Positions 6,715-13,768 of a stretch of DNA of 14,687 nt are shown piece after piece. The DNA comes from Planctomycetota bacterium. GTDB taxonomy: Bacteria > Planctomycetota > Phycisphaerae > WQYP01. A program made the position numbers and the translations under genes. The stretch's first letter is position 1. The number at the start of each line of letters is the position of its first letter. Under the pieces are notes generated by a model. It made no database searches. It was not told where the DNA came from and saw only the letters and a list, made by a program, of their open reading frames with translations. The DNA lies in assembly GCA_021809365.1 (NCBI GenBank), contig JAKBAC010000079.1, positions 1 through 14,687 of the forward strand, in the 5' to 3' direction.

Positions 6715-7645
6715 GAGCGATCGCTTTTCCTTTCCCCTGCTTCTTCGGATCGTAATTTGTCCACAATGCCTCGACGCGTTTACCTTTTGTGGCGTGATTG
6801 GTTCTTGCTGGACCGACAGTGTTCCACCACTTGCTGCTTGGGTACAGCTCATCCATCAGCGCACAAGGATAATTGGAAACGGCAACTTTACCCACAACGG
6901 CATTAAGAACGGCAGCCAAAGCGCGGTGCTGGGCGTCCGTCATCTCGTGGCCATAGGCTCTCGTATCGCCGCGTGTTTCATGAATGTAAGGAGGATCACA
7001 ATAGAAAAGCGTATCCGGCGAATCATAAAGACGGATTACATGGGTGGCGGGACGGTTTTCAATTTGCACCCGAATGAGCCGAGAAGCTATTTCCGGCAAC
7101 ATGACCACGCCGCCGAGCCAACGGCTGATCACACCGCTCATTCCCGCCCGGCTGGTATTTTTACAGTTGGCCCAGCGCCCAATGCTCGCCGTTTGGGCCA
7201 AGCCTGTTCTCACCTGCCGCGCCCGGACGTAAAATCTTCGAGCACGTTCCAGCGCTGACAGCTTCGGATCAAGCTGGCAGGCCAGGAAAAACTCCTCACG
7301 TGAAAATGGCGTCAGGCCAATGGCTTCCACCAACTGATCCCTGCTATCCCGTAACACGCGGAAGAAATTGCAGACCTCTCCATCCAGGTCATTGTATGTT
7401 TCAATGGGTGACGGCTCGCGATTGAGAAGTACCGCCCCGGATCCCGCAAACGGTTCACAATAGTGGTGGCAAGATGGTAATAGCGGCAGGAGCCAATCAA
7501 GATGGGAAAATTTTCCGCCATACCATCCAAATGGGATGAGTTTTTTTTCGTTCAGTCCTGAAACTCGCGGCGGTTTGCCGACGCGCGTTGATTTTTGGCT
7601 ATCGCCCGCCTTGGGTAGTCCAATTAACTGCGCTCCGGTGGCCAT
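6686..7645 (-). CDS. D12-class DNA adenine N6-methyltransferase (type II R-M methylase)
   Basis: Methylates adenine N6 in a specific sequence and protects the host from the endonuclease encoded downstream. The 319-residue product shows the alpha-class Dam/D12 order: the SAM-binding WYGGK (41-45), motif I CEPFAGSG (63-70), a central target-recognition region and motif IV DPPY (217-220). DPPY points to adenine. The ATG at 7645 has GAGG nine bases upstream; a TTG at 7660 is in frame but less likely. A good promoter lies just upstream at 7675-7703. Its 3' end overlaps the endonuclease gene by 29 bases. There is no controller protein gene, so control of the pair probably depends on gene order and coupling. 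The divergent neighbour at 7743 is unrelated. Confidence 0.9.
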   Translation of the reverse strand: MATGAQLIGLPKAGDSQKSTRVGKPPRVSGLNEKKLIPFGWYGGKFSHLDWLLPLLPSCHHYCEPFAGSGAVLLNREPSPIETYNDLDGEVCNFFRVLRDSRDQLVEAIGLTPFSREEFFLACQLDPKLSALERARRFYVRARQVRTGLAQTASIGRWANCKNTSRAGMSGVISRWLGGVVMLPEIASRLIRVQIENRPATHVIRLYDSPDTLFYCDPPYIHETRGDTRAYGHEMTDAQHRALAAVLNAVVGKVAVSNYPCALMDELYPSSKWWNTVGPARTNHATKGKRVEALWTNYDPKKQGKGKAIAHGSLFQDTQ

Positions 7646-7674
7646 GCTGCTTAACCTCAACGTCTACCACGCAA

Positions 7675-7703
7675 AGCATACCCGCCCAATGGGAGCACCT
7701 CAA
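7675..7703 (-). promoter_or_regulatory. Sigma70-type promoter for the D12 methylase-endonuclease pair
   Basis: On the minus strand TTGAGG (7698-7703) and TATGCT (7675-7680) each match the consensus at four of six positions and are separated by exactly 17 bases. The predicted start, near 7668, gives a leader of about 20 bases before the methylase ATG at 7645, leaving room for the GAGG ribosome site. Confidence 0.5.
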
Positions 7704-7742
7704 CCCTATTGCCGTAACTTTCCTTGATCCGGAGCGTGTGGC

Positions 7743-8822
7743 GTGATGATGAACATGAAAATGCCACTTTCGTCCGCGTTGCATCGCGTTATTGCCGCCG
7801 TGTTATTCACCGGCCTGACGGGCGGCTTAACCGTCGGATCGGCTTATGCGGATTATCCGGTGGGGCCGAGTCCCAAAATTACCATCGCCAGGCCGCCCAT
7901 CCCACCCGCATGGAAACTCGGTGCCACAGCCCCGATGTTGCATGTAACTGATTTGGCCGGTGAAAAAGTCTCGCTGTCCCGGTTTTCTGGTAAGCCCATC
8001 GTTCTGGAATTTGGCTCTCTGACCGAGCCGGCGTTCCGCTTGAGTGCCTCAAGCGTAAACTGGCTGGCCCGCAAATGGAAAGACAACGTACAATTTCTGA
8101 TTGTGTATCAGAAAGAATCGCACCCGGCGGAAACCCCATTGGAACTGAGCATCAATAAAAGCGCCCACAGCTCTATTCCGCGGGCGACGGATGAAGCCCA
8201 ACGCATCGCCGACGCCCGGCTCGCACAACACACACTACATTTGCAGTCTCCCTTGATCACGGTTGATAATTGGCACAACCAGACCGCTGGTGCGTACGGA
8301 TCGCTGCCCAACATGACATTTTTGATTGACGCGCACGGGCGGCTGGTCGGCGCGTGGCCATGGATGACCCCCTGGCAACTCAATGCCGCAATACCGGCGG
8401 TGTTGGCCGGCAAACCAGTTCCCGCCAGCGCCATGAGCACGGGCTTTAGTGCGGATGCCATGCCGCCAATGGAATTTGACTACCGCGCGCTGCCGCCGGC
8501 GGCCCCACAAACTCTCGCCGACGCGATTGATCGGGCCATGGTGACGCAGGCTCAACTGACGAAAATACTTCCCGCCGTAGCGGACTTTTCCATTGCCATG
8601 CTAAAAACCCGCCAACAGATCCGACAATTACGCTCCCAGCGCGGACAATTCAATGGTAACTTCCGCCAATCCGTGCGGCACACGTTCAAGCAGCTGCGCC
8701 AATCCGCCGTGGCATTAAAGACATCACTGCACCACTGGCTTAACAACGCACAATACCAGCAGATACTTTCCGCCATGGACCGCGGCCAATTGCGCCGAGT
8801 ATTCGAAGCGCGCAATCCATGA
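7743..8822 (+). CDS. Exported thioredoxin-fold protein related to iodothyronine deiodinase, active-site Cys/Sec replaced by Glu
   Basis: A 359-residue protein with a signal peptide: basic start, hydrophobic stretch at about 16-31, and probable cleavage after AYA near residue 36. Residues about 58-235 resemble bacterial deiodinase-like redoxins: GKPIVLEFGS at 83-92, then LTEPAF, a NVQFLIVYQKESHP strand with the typical Y..E.HP pattern, and a later NMTFLIDAHGRLVG strand. In the family the position after GSxT is Cys or selenocysteine; here it is E95, encoded by GAG, so normal thiol or selenol chemistry is unlikely. The last 110 residues are mostly helical and basic, with no recognised domain. 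The GTG at 7743 has GGAG eight bases upstream; ATG at 7746 or 7749 is also possible. It is divergent from the R-M pair, and a MITE-like element lies just after its stop. The function is unknown. Confidence 0.72.
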   Translation: MMMNMKMPLSSALHRVIAAVLFTGLTGGLTVGSAYADYPVGPSPKITIARPPIPPAWKLGATAPMLHVTDLAGEKVSLSRFSGKPIVLEFGSLTEPAFRLSASSVNWLARKWKDNVQFLIVYQKESHPAETPLELSINKSAHSSIPRATDEAQRIADARLAQHTLHLQSPLITVDNWHNQTAGAYGSLPNMTFLIDAHGRLVGAWPWMTPWQLNAAIPAVLAGKPVPASAMSTGFSADAMPPMEFDYRALPPAAPQTLADAIDRAMVTQAQLTKILPAVADFSIAMLKTRQQIRQLRSQRGQFNGNFRQSVRHTFKQLRQSAVALKTSLHHWLNNAQYQQILSAMDRGQLRRVFEARNP

Positions 8823-8827
8823 CCGCT

Positions 8828-9029
8828 GTTGAGCCTGGGTGCGTGACACTTTACGCGGGCATGGTTTTATTGCGCCGCAAACACGATACCCCCGGAGCAC
8901 CGTCATGGTAATGCGGTGCCGCTGGTCTGCGCGAGGGCTGACGGCACCGGGTTATCACCACGGTGCTCGGGGGGAGAGACTATTGCGTTATCCATAACCT
9001 GCATAAAGTGTCACGCACCCGTTGAGCCT
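8828..9029. mobile_element. 184-bp MITE-like element with 20-bp terminal inverted repeats and 9-bp target duplication
   Basis: Terminal repeats at 8837-8856 and 9001-9020 are complementary over 20 bases with one mismatch (outer sequence GGGTGCGTGACACTTTA). Directly outside them is the direct repeat GTTGAGCCT, at 8828-8836 and 9021-9029, a textbook target duplication. The interior is nested dyad structure: 8889-8902 pairs with 8961-8974 (13 of 14), and 8915-8921 pairs with 8942-8948 (perfect). The whole element could therefore extrude as a cruciform or fold as one long RNA hairpin. No protein is encoded. It sits between the stop of the deiodinase-like gene and the rarA promoter and disrupts neither. 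Confidence 0.85.
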
Positions 9030-9068
9030 GTGGCGAGCGCATCGGGCGCATCACATTTGGCCCGATAC

Positions 9069-9077
9069 TGTTATAAT
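9069..9077 (+). promoter_or_regulatory. Extended -10 promoter of rarA
   Basis: TGTTATAAT contains a perfect TATAAT (9072-9077) preceded by the TGn extension. No good -35 is seen at 16-18 bases upstream, which is normal for extended -10 promoters. Transcription would start near 9084, giving a leader of about 70 bases to the GTG start of rarA. That start point also argues against the longer reading frame beginning at 9083. Confidence 0.6.
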
Positions 9078-9154
9078 CTTAGATGATATTTATGCGATGG
9101 CCGGGTGCAAGGTGCTATTGGCGAATCGCAACAACTCCAATCAGGTGGATCGCC

Positions 9155-10510
9155 GTGCCGGATCTCTTCGCATCTGCCAAGGAACAACGCCTCCAAGCGG
9201 CCCGCCCGCTGGCTGCGCGAATGCGCCCGGAAACCCTGGCTGAGTTTGTGGGACAGCAGCACATTTTAGGTCCGGGAAAGTTGTTGCGGCGGATGATTGA
9301 GGCGGATCGGCTGGTGAGCCTGATATTCTACGGCCCGCCGGGGACCGGGAAAACCAGCCTGGCGGAACTGATCGCCGGTGCCACACGCCGACATTTTGTA
9401 CGCATCAACGCCGCCGCCGCCGGGGTGAAGGATGTCCGTGATGTCCTGGTTCAGGCGAAAACCCAGTTGGAAGCCACCGGGGAAAGAACCATTCTTTTCC
9501 TTGATGAAATTCACCGCTTTAACCGGGCGCAGCAGGATATTTTGCTGCCGGACGTTGAAAACGGCATTATTACCCTCATCGGTGCCACCACGCAAAATCC
9601 ATTTTTTTCCGTGAATGCTCCGTTGGTTTCGCGCAGCCAGATATTTGAATTTGAAACGCTCTGCCCGGAAGATGTGCGAACACTTTTGACGCGCGCCATT
9701 CATGATCCAACGCGCGGCCTGGGGGCCTTGCCGATTACCGTGGATGCCCAGGCCATGGAGCATTGGCTGGAACTTTCCGATGGCGACGCGCGCCGGGCCT
9801 TGACCGCGCTGGAAATCGCCGTGCTTTCACAGCGGTCGCAGGGTGCCGGCAACGCCGACGGCCCCGTTCATATCACGCTGGAAATTGCGCGTGACTCCAT
9901 CCAGGCCAAGGCAATGGTGTACGACGATGATGGCCATTATGACTCGGCCAGCGCTCTGATTAAATCCATGCGCGGCAGTGATCCGGACGCGACGGTCTAT
10001 TGGCTGGCGCGGATGCTGGCTGCGGGTGATGATCCGCGTTTTATCGCCCGGCGAATCGCAATATGCGCTTCAGAAGATATTGGCAACGCCGATCCCAGGG
10101 CCACACTCTTGGCGGCGGCGGCGGTACAGATCACCGAATTCGTCGGAATGCCGGAATGCCGACTGACGTTGGCCCAGGCGGCAATTTATCTGGCCTGTGC
10201 GCCCAAGAGCAATCGCGTCACCCTGGCCATTGATCAGGCCCTTGATGATGTCAAAAATAGTCGCACGATTCCCGTGCCGCGTCCGCTGCGTGATGCCCAT
10301 TATCCCGGATCCAAAGAGCTGGGGCATGAAGGATATCAATATGCGCATAATTACCCCGAAGGCTATGTTCCGCAGGTGTACTTGGGCGTGGAAAAGCATT
10401 ATTATCAACCTACGGAGCGCGGACATGAAGCCCAGATCAGTCAGTATCTTCAGCGATTGACGGAATTGGACAAAGCTTGGGCGGACTGTGCGGAGAAAAA
10501 AACGCAATAA
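9155..10510 (+). CDS. rarA: Replication-associated recombination protein A (RarA/MgsA AAA+ ATPase)
   Basis: A clamp-loader-like AAA+ ATPase that acts at stalled replication forks and at the single-stranded DNA ends where SSB binds; a cytoplasmic homologue of eukaryotic WRNIP1. The 451-residue length matches the family. Motifs are RPETLAEFVGQQHILG (24-39), Walker A GPPGTGKTS (60-68), Walker B ILFLDEIHRF (113-122), sensor 1 GATTQNP (143-149) and the SRSQIFEF segment with the arginine finger. The C-terminal tetramerisation region includes PRPLRDAHYPGSKELGHEGY and a YAHNYPEGYVPQ sequence. I chose the GTG at 9155 because AGGTGG lies six bases upstream and residues MPDLF begin like other RarA proteins. 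The frame could be extended to an ATG at 9083, but that lies at the predicted transcription start. It is probably co-transcribed with the next gene, 38 bases downstream. Confidence 0.95.
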   Translation: MPDLFASAKEQRLQAARPLAARMRPETLAEFVGQQHILGPGKLLRRMIEADRLVSLIFYGPPGTGKTSLAELIAGATRRHFVRINAAAAGVKDVRDVLVQAKTQLEATGERTILFLDEIHRFNRAQQDILLPDVENGIITLIGATTQNPFFSVNAPLVSRSQIFEFETLCPEDVRTLLTRAIHDPTRGLGALPITVDAQAMEHWLELSDGDARRALTALEIAVLSQRSQGAGNADGPVHITLEIARDSIQAKAMVYDDDGHYDSASALIKSMRGSDPDATVYWLARMLAAGDDPRFIARRIAICASEDIGNADPRATLLAAAAVQITEFVGMPECRLTLAQAAIYLACAPKSNRVTLAIDQALDDVKNSRTIPVPRPLRDAHYPGSKELGHEGYQYAHNYPEGYVPQVYLGVEKHYYQPTERGHEAQISQYLQRLTELDKAWADCAEKKTQ

Positions 10511-10548
10511 TTTTACGGATATCCGGGACAGGATGAGGAAAAAAGACC

Positions 10549-11130
10549 ATGCAGAAGAGCGAACTACGCAAAGAGATGCGAACCGTGCTGGGGGCAATTT
10601 CCGCCGAGGATCGGCACAAGCGGTCGCTTGACGTTTGCCAACTGTTGGCGGGCACGCCGGAGTTCCGCCGCGCGGAAACCATTATGTTGTTTCTTTCCAT
10701 GGAGCAGGAAGTGGAAACCTCCACCCTGGTGCTGCAAGCTTGGAAAGAGGGAAAAACCGTGGCGCTGCCGCGCGTACGCTGGGAGCAGAGGCAAATTGAA
10801 CCGGTGGCCATTAAATCGCTGGAAACATCGCCCAATCCGGCGGCACAGGGGCTGCGCGATCCGGTGGGTGGCACGCCCATATCACTGGCCCGGATTGATT
10901 TGGTAGCTTTGCCGGGGTTGGCGTTTGATCAGCGCGGATATCGTCTGGGTCGCGGCAAGGGTTTTTATGACCGTTTTCTGGCACAAAAAGAATTTAAGGG
11001 CCTGCGCATCGCATTGTGCTTTCATGAACAAATACTCGCGGATCTGCTGCCGGTGGAACCCCATGACGTGCCCATGAACATGATTGTCACGGATCGGAAA
11101 ATTTTAAGATGCAACCACCGGAATTTGTAA
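10549..11130 (+). CDS. ygfA: 5-formyltetrahydrofolate cyclo-ligase (5,10-methenyltetrahydrofolate synthetase)
   Basis: Uses ATP to convert 5-formyltetrahydrofolate to 5,10-methenyltetrahydrofolate, returning a storage folate to one-carbon metabolism in the cytoplasm. The 193-residue length is typical. The N-terminal KSELRKEMR fits the family start. The diagnostic signature LPGLAFDQRGYRLGRGKGFY is at 121-140, with the GRGKGFYD phosphate/ATP-binding loop. A final PHDVPMNMIVTD strand matches the usual C-terminus. The ATG at 10549 has a GAGG/AGGA purine run about ten bases upstream. It lies 38 bases after rarA on the same strand with no terminator between them, so the two are likely one transcript. 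The shared job, if any, is not obvious. Confidence 0.93.
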   Translation: MQKSELRKEMRTVLGAISAEDRHKRSLDVCQLLAGTPEFRRAETIMLFLSMEQEVETSTLVLQAWKEGKTVALPRVRWEQRQIEPVAIKSLETSPNPAAQGLRDPVGGTPISLARIDLVALPGLAFDQRGYRLGRGKGFYDRFLAQKEFKGLRIALCFHEQILADLLPVEPHDVPMNMIVTDRKILRCNHRNL

Positions 11131-11520
11131 TCCGGGGATTTTCGGCGTGGCAATTTTCCCATACCGGGGGAACGTTGGCATGCGAATCGCGCGGTGCAAG
11201 CACGCGCGGCGGCTGTTGCCGCAGAGCAGGTGAATTTCGAACAGGAGATCAAGAGAGCACGTAAGGGCTGGGACTCACGAGTTGCTGACACGGGAGCCGA
11301 ATAACTTTACCTGCGGTCACCTGTTCGCCTGATCTCCTGATCCAAGTCATTTTGGTCGCGAGCTAAAATGGGGACGGAAAATTTGAGATTTCAAATCTCA
11401 GATTCTGCAAGGGATGCAGCGCTCCCGGTACCATGCCACGGGCTTATTGCCACTCCCGGAGTCCTTCACGCGCTCCTTGATGGTGGATGAAACGTGCTTC
11501 GAGCGTGTACAGTGGCGGCT
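11131..11520. other. Gene-free stretch with short inverted repeats; possible remnant of a repeat element
   Basis: No convincing protein-coding frame, tRNA or terminator is seen. The decamer CAGGAGATCA (11242-11251) is inverted as TGATCTCCTG at 11330-11339. A tight palindrome, TGAGATTT-C-AAATCTCA, lies at 11384-11400. It directly follows GGGGACGGAAAAT, a composition that recalls short repeats near REP-associated transposase genes, although no transposase is present. Short open frames read through the stretch but none resembles a known family. The LysM gene promoter should lie in its last part, but I cannot identify it. Confidence 0.4.
11384..11400. repeat. Palindrome, 8-bp arms with one-base centre
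   Basis: TGAGATTT and AAATCTCA flank a single C. The AT-rich, near-perfect dyad could be an operator or part of a degenerate repeat element. It lies about 120 bases upstream of the LysM gene, so an operator role for that gene is possible but unsupported. Confidence 0.5.
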
Positions 11521-12492
11521 ATGGCTATTCGCTTCAAATCTCATTCCGCTCCCAAATCACGCGATGCGCTGCTCTGGATTGTCGTTGCCGTGCTGGTGAT
11601 CTGGGGCGGATGGCAAGCCGTCCGCGTGCGCCAACAGGTGCTCATGGCATTGCACCCGCGTCAGGCCTCCTCAACCACCGCCCCGACCACACAGGCCGCA
11701 ACCGTTTCTATGGATTTGCCGCCCGCTGATTTTTCCACTTCTTTGGAACCGGCCAATTCACCGGTTTCAGGTGCGGCCCCCGACGCCTCCGCGGCTCCGG
11801 AAATTATTCGCGTATTGGCACCAGGCCTGCTTGCACACACGCGCGGCGAAATCATTGAGGCGCAAGACCAACTTCATGCCGACCACCTGCTGACCGCACG
11901 GCGTATCCTGCAACGGGCCTTGAATCACATATCCGGCTTTGGTGACATCGAAGCTGATCACATCCGCACTGTGTTGACCAGCATCAATCGCCGCAGCGTT
12001 CTGGGTTCCGCCGTTGTCCCCGGTGATCCACTGGTCAAAATCATCACCGTCCAAAGCGGTGATTCCCTGGATTATCTTGCCAAGCTCTATCGCATTACTC
12101 CCGCGCTGATCCAGCAACTCAACCCCGGTCTGCAACCGCAGGCACTTATCCCAGGCACCGGCGTGAAAGTGATCCTGGGCCCCATGGACGCGCATATTAT
12201 TCTTCATGCGTTACGCGTGGATGTCACGATTCGCAATCGCTTTATCATCGACTTTCCATTGCACCAGATCACTCCCATTGAACCGGGGGCGGGCCGCTAT
12301 CGCACCATCCGATATATCCCCGGCCCACTGGGGCTTGATGAGTGGATCCTGCAATCCCGAAGCGGATCAGAACGCCTGATTCTGGCCGGCGGCGATTTTC
12401 CCGATGCGGATATCACGCTGTCTCCCAAGGCCATTTCAGCATTGCACCAGATGATAAATCCGGAATTCTCTCGCATTGATGTCGAACCATGA
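11521..12492 (+). CDS. Membrane-anchored LysM-domain protein
   Basis: A 323-residue protein with a short cytoplasmic start, one transmembrane helix at about 16-31 and a Thr/Pro/Ala-rich linker to about residue 95. A helical segment follows (about 96-160), then a LysM domain (about 172-219): ITVQSGDSLDYLAKLYRI, followed by the LIQQLNPGLQPQALIPGTGV segment. LysM binds peptidoglycan glycan chains, so the protein probably sits at the inner membrane facing the cell wall. The final 100 residues follow the position, and some of the pattern, of the L,D-transpeptidase domain found in many Planctomycetota LysM proteins. They have no HG or SxGCxR catalytic residues, so enzyme activity is not supported. 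I chose the ATG at 11521, which places the helix at the N-terminus. A GTG at 11494 with GGTGG upstream would add nine residues. Confidence 0.8.
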   Translation: MAIRFKSHSAPKSRDALLWIVVAVLVIWGGWQAVRVRQQVLMALHPRQASSTTAPTTQAATVSMDLPPADFSTSLEPANSPVSGAAPDASAAPEIIRVLAPGLLAHTRGEIIEAQDQLHADHLLTARRILQRALNHISGFGDIEADHIRTVLTSINRRSVLGSAVVPGDPLVKIITVQSGDSLDYLAKLYRITPALIQQLNPGLQPQALIPGTGVKVILGPMDAHIILHALRVDVTIRNRFIIDFPLHQITPIEPGAGRYRTIRYIPGPLGLDEWILQSRSGSERLILAGGDFPDADITLSPKAISALHQMINPEFSRIDVEP

Positions 12493-12498
12493 TAAAAT
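12490..12498 (+). promoter_or_regulatory. Possible extended -10 promoter for the zinc-ribbon protein gene
   Basis: TGATAAAAT combines the stop of the LysM gene with a TAAAAT box carrying the TGn extension. It lies 60 bases before the next start codon. No clear -35 is seen. Read-through from the LysM gene is an equally good explanation for expression of the downstream gene. Confidence 0.3.
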
Positions 12499-12558
12499 AG
12501 CAATGGCATCGAGTGGCGATGCCGGGCTGACATTTGCAAACTTGGACTGGCATTTGGT

Positions 12559-13656
12559 ATGGCCATTGTAGTTGAGTGTTATCACTGTCACGCGCATTTG
12601 GAACTCGACGACGGGTTTCGCGGTGGTGTTTGCCGCTGCAGCAAGTGCGGAGCGCTCTTGAAAGTGCCTGCCACCGCCGGCACCGCTGAAACCGCCCGCA
12701 CCCGACCCGCCGATCCCGGTTCGTCCGCCGGTGACAACCGCCCCCGCACGCCCGGTGCCGATGCCGACCTGTCCAACACCTTGAGTCATCAATCCGCACA
12801 AAGGCCCGCGGCTCCAACCAACACCGGCAGCGGCTCATTTGCCGGCTCATCGGGGCGCCCCGCCTCACCAGCGCGGGATCCTTCAGCGGTGGTGCCACAG
12901 TCGCCGATTATTTCGCGCAAAGTTGCGCCCATTCACCCCATCGTGAAAGCTCCGCACATCGCCCCGCCTGACACGGCAGTCAAAAATACGGCACTTACCT
13001 GGGCCTTTATCGGTGGCGGCGCATTATTCGCGGCCGCATTGATCGTCATTATTATTGCCGCGTTCGCTCATCATTCCGCCCCATCATCCGCCGCCCCATC
13101 GGGATCTTCCCAGCACGGAGGCTCCCCCGGTACACCGGCCCTGAGCACCGGTTTTCTGGGTATCCGTCTCACCGGCAGACACATTGTTTGGAGCCTGGAC
13201 GGCTCATCCGCCAATATGGACAGTTTTAATCTTGTTGCCGGATGTGTCAAAAATGCCGTGGCGACCTTAAAGCCCGGCCAGCAGGCAAAATTTGCCATCT
13301 GGACGCCGGAAGGCCTCAAAGTTATTCCGAGACAGGGCTGGCTGAATTCATCGCAGGCATCCAACGCGGAGCATGCACTGTTGAATTATTCACCTTATGG
13401 CAGCACCAGTGCCCTCAACGCCATGCGGGATACCCTCCACCTCGGCGGCGATCAGATTATTTTCGTTACCGCCAAGGTCTTTCTCTCGGATGCCAATCTG
13501 GCGGCGGATGTGGAAAAGGCCAGAAAAAATGGCCAACATATTGACATCGTATCCGTGAATGGTGAGAGGAAAGTACTGCAACAAATAGCGAAACAATCCG
13601 GCGGCCAATTCCGCTTTGTCTCCGTAAGCGACCTGCAAAGCGCCCTGGATCAATAA
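12559..13656 (+). CDS. Zinc-ribbon, single-pass membrane protein with a VWA-like extracytoplasmic domain
   Basis: A 365-residue modular protein. An N-terminal zinc ribbon with CYHC (7-10) and CRCSKC (25-30) would bind one zinc ion in the cytoplasm. A long low-complexity linker rich in Pro, Ala, Ser and Thr (about 38-140) follows, then a transmembrane helix (about 146-170) and a second short linker. The C-terminal domain (about 197-365) has strand-helix alternation resembling a von Willebrand factor A fold: IVWSLDGSSANM at 209-220 occupies the MIDAS position (D214, S216 and S217 in place of the usual DxSxS), later GSTSALNAM (281-289) and IIFVTAKVFLSD (300-311). The domain also carries IDIVSVNG and FRFVS strands. 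This architecture is common in Planctomycetota, but its function is unknown. It follows the LysM gene by 66 bases on the same strand, suggesting a shared envelope role. Confidence 0.75.
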   Translation: MAIVVECYHCHAHLELDDGFRGGVCRCSKCGALLKVPATAGTAETARTRPADPGSSAGDNRPRTPGADADLSNTLSHQSAQRPAAPTNTGSGSFAGSSGRPASPARDPSAVVPQSPIISRKVAPIHPIVKAPHIAPPDTAVKNTALTWAFIGGGALFAAALIVIIIAAFAHHSAPSSAAPSGSSQHGGSPGTPALSTGFLGIRLTGRHIVWSLDGSSANMDSFNLVAGCVKNAVATLKPGQQAKFAIWTPEGLKVIPRQGWLNSSQASNAEHALLNYSPYGSTSALNAMRDTLHLGGDQIIFVTAKVFLSDANLAADVEKARKNGQHIDIVSVNGERKVLQQIAKQSGGQFRFVSVSDLQSALDQ

Positions 13657-13720
13657 AACCCGCCCCGCCAATGAGAAACGCGAACCCATCCCCCGTTCGG
13701 CTGCGCGACGCCTATGCAAC

Positions 13721-13759
13721 ACGCAGCCATGGACGCAGCCATGGGAGGAATCCCATGGC
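13721..13759. terminator. Hairpin between convergent genes, with a 12-bp tandem repeat
   Basis: GCCATGGGA (13738-13746) and TCCCATGGC (13751-13759) form a 9-bp stem with a GGAA loop. The left arm overlaps a perfect tandem repeat of ACGCAGCCATGG (13721-13732 and 13733-13744). It lies between the converging ends of the zinc-ribbon gene and pspA, where a bidirectional terminator is expected. Neither side has a T-tract, so termination by this hairpin alone is uncertain. Confidence 0.4.
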
Positions 13760-13768
13760 CGCAGGCAA

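Noticed and set aside
6715..6852. 46 extra N-terminal codons on the SacI-like nuclease
   Set aside because: They are fully inside the methylase gene in another frame and look like shadow sequence; the ATG at 6714 begins the credible protein.
8014..8034. Possible selenocysteine codon in the deiodinase-like gene
   Set aside because: The codon at the Cys/Sec position is GAG (Glu), not TGA, so no recoding is needed or possible.
9083..9154. Extra 24 N-terminal codons for rarA
   Set aside because: They lie at or before the predicted transcription start, do not resemble RarA, and the GTG at 9155 has a well-spaced ribosome site.
10511..10548. 6S RNA, which often accompanies the formyltetrahydrofolate cyclo-ligase gene
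   Set aside because: The gap is only 38 bases and contains just the ribosome binding site; the upstream sequence is rarA coding DNA.
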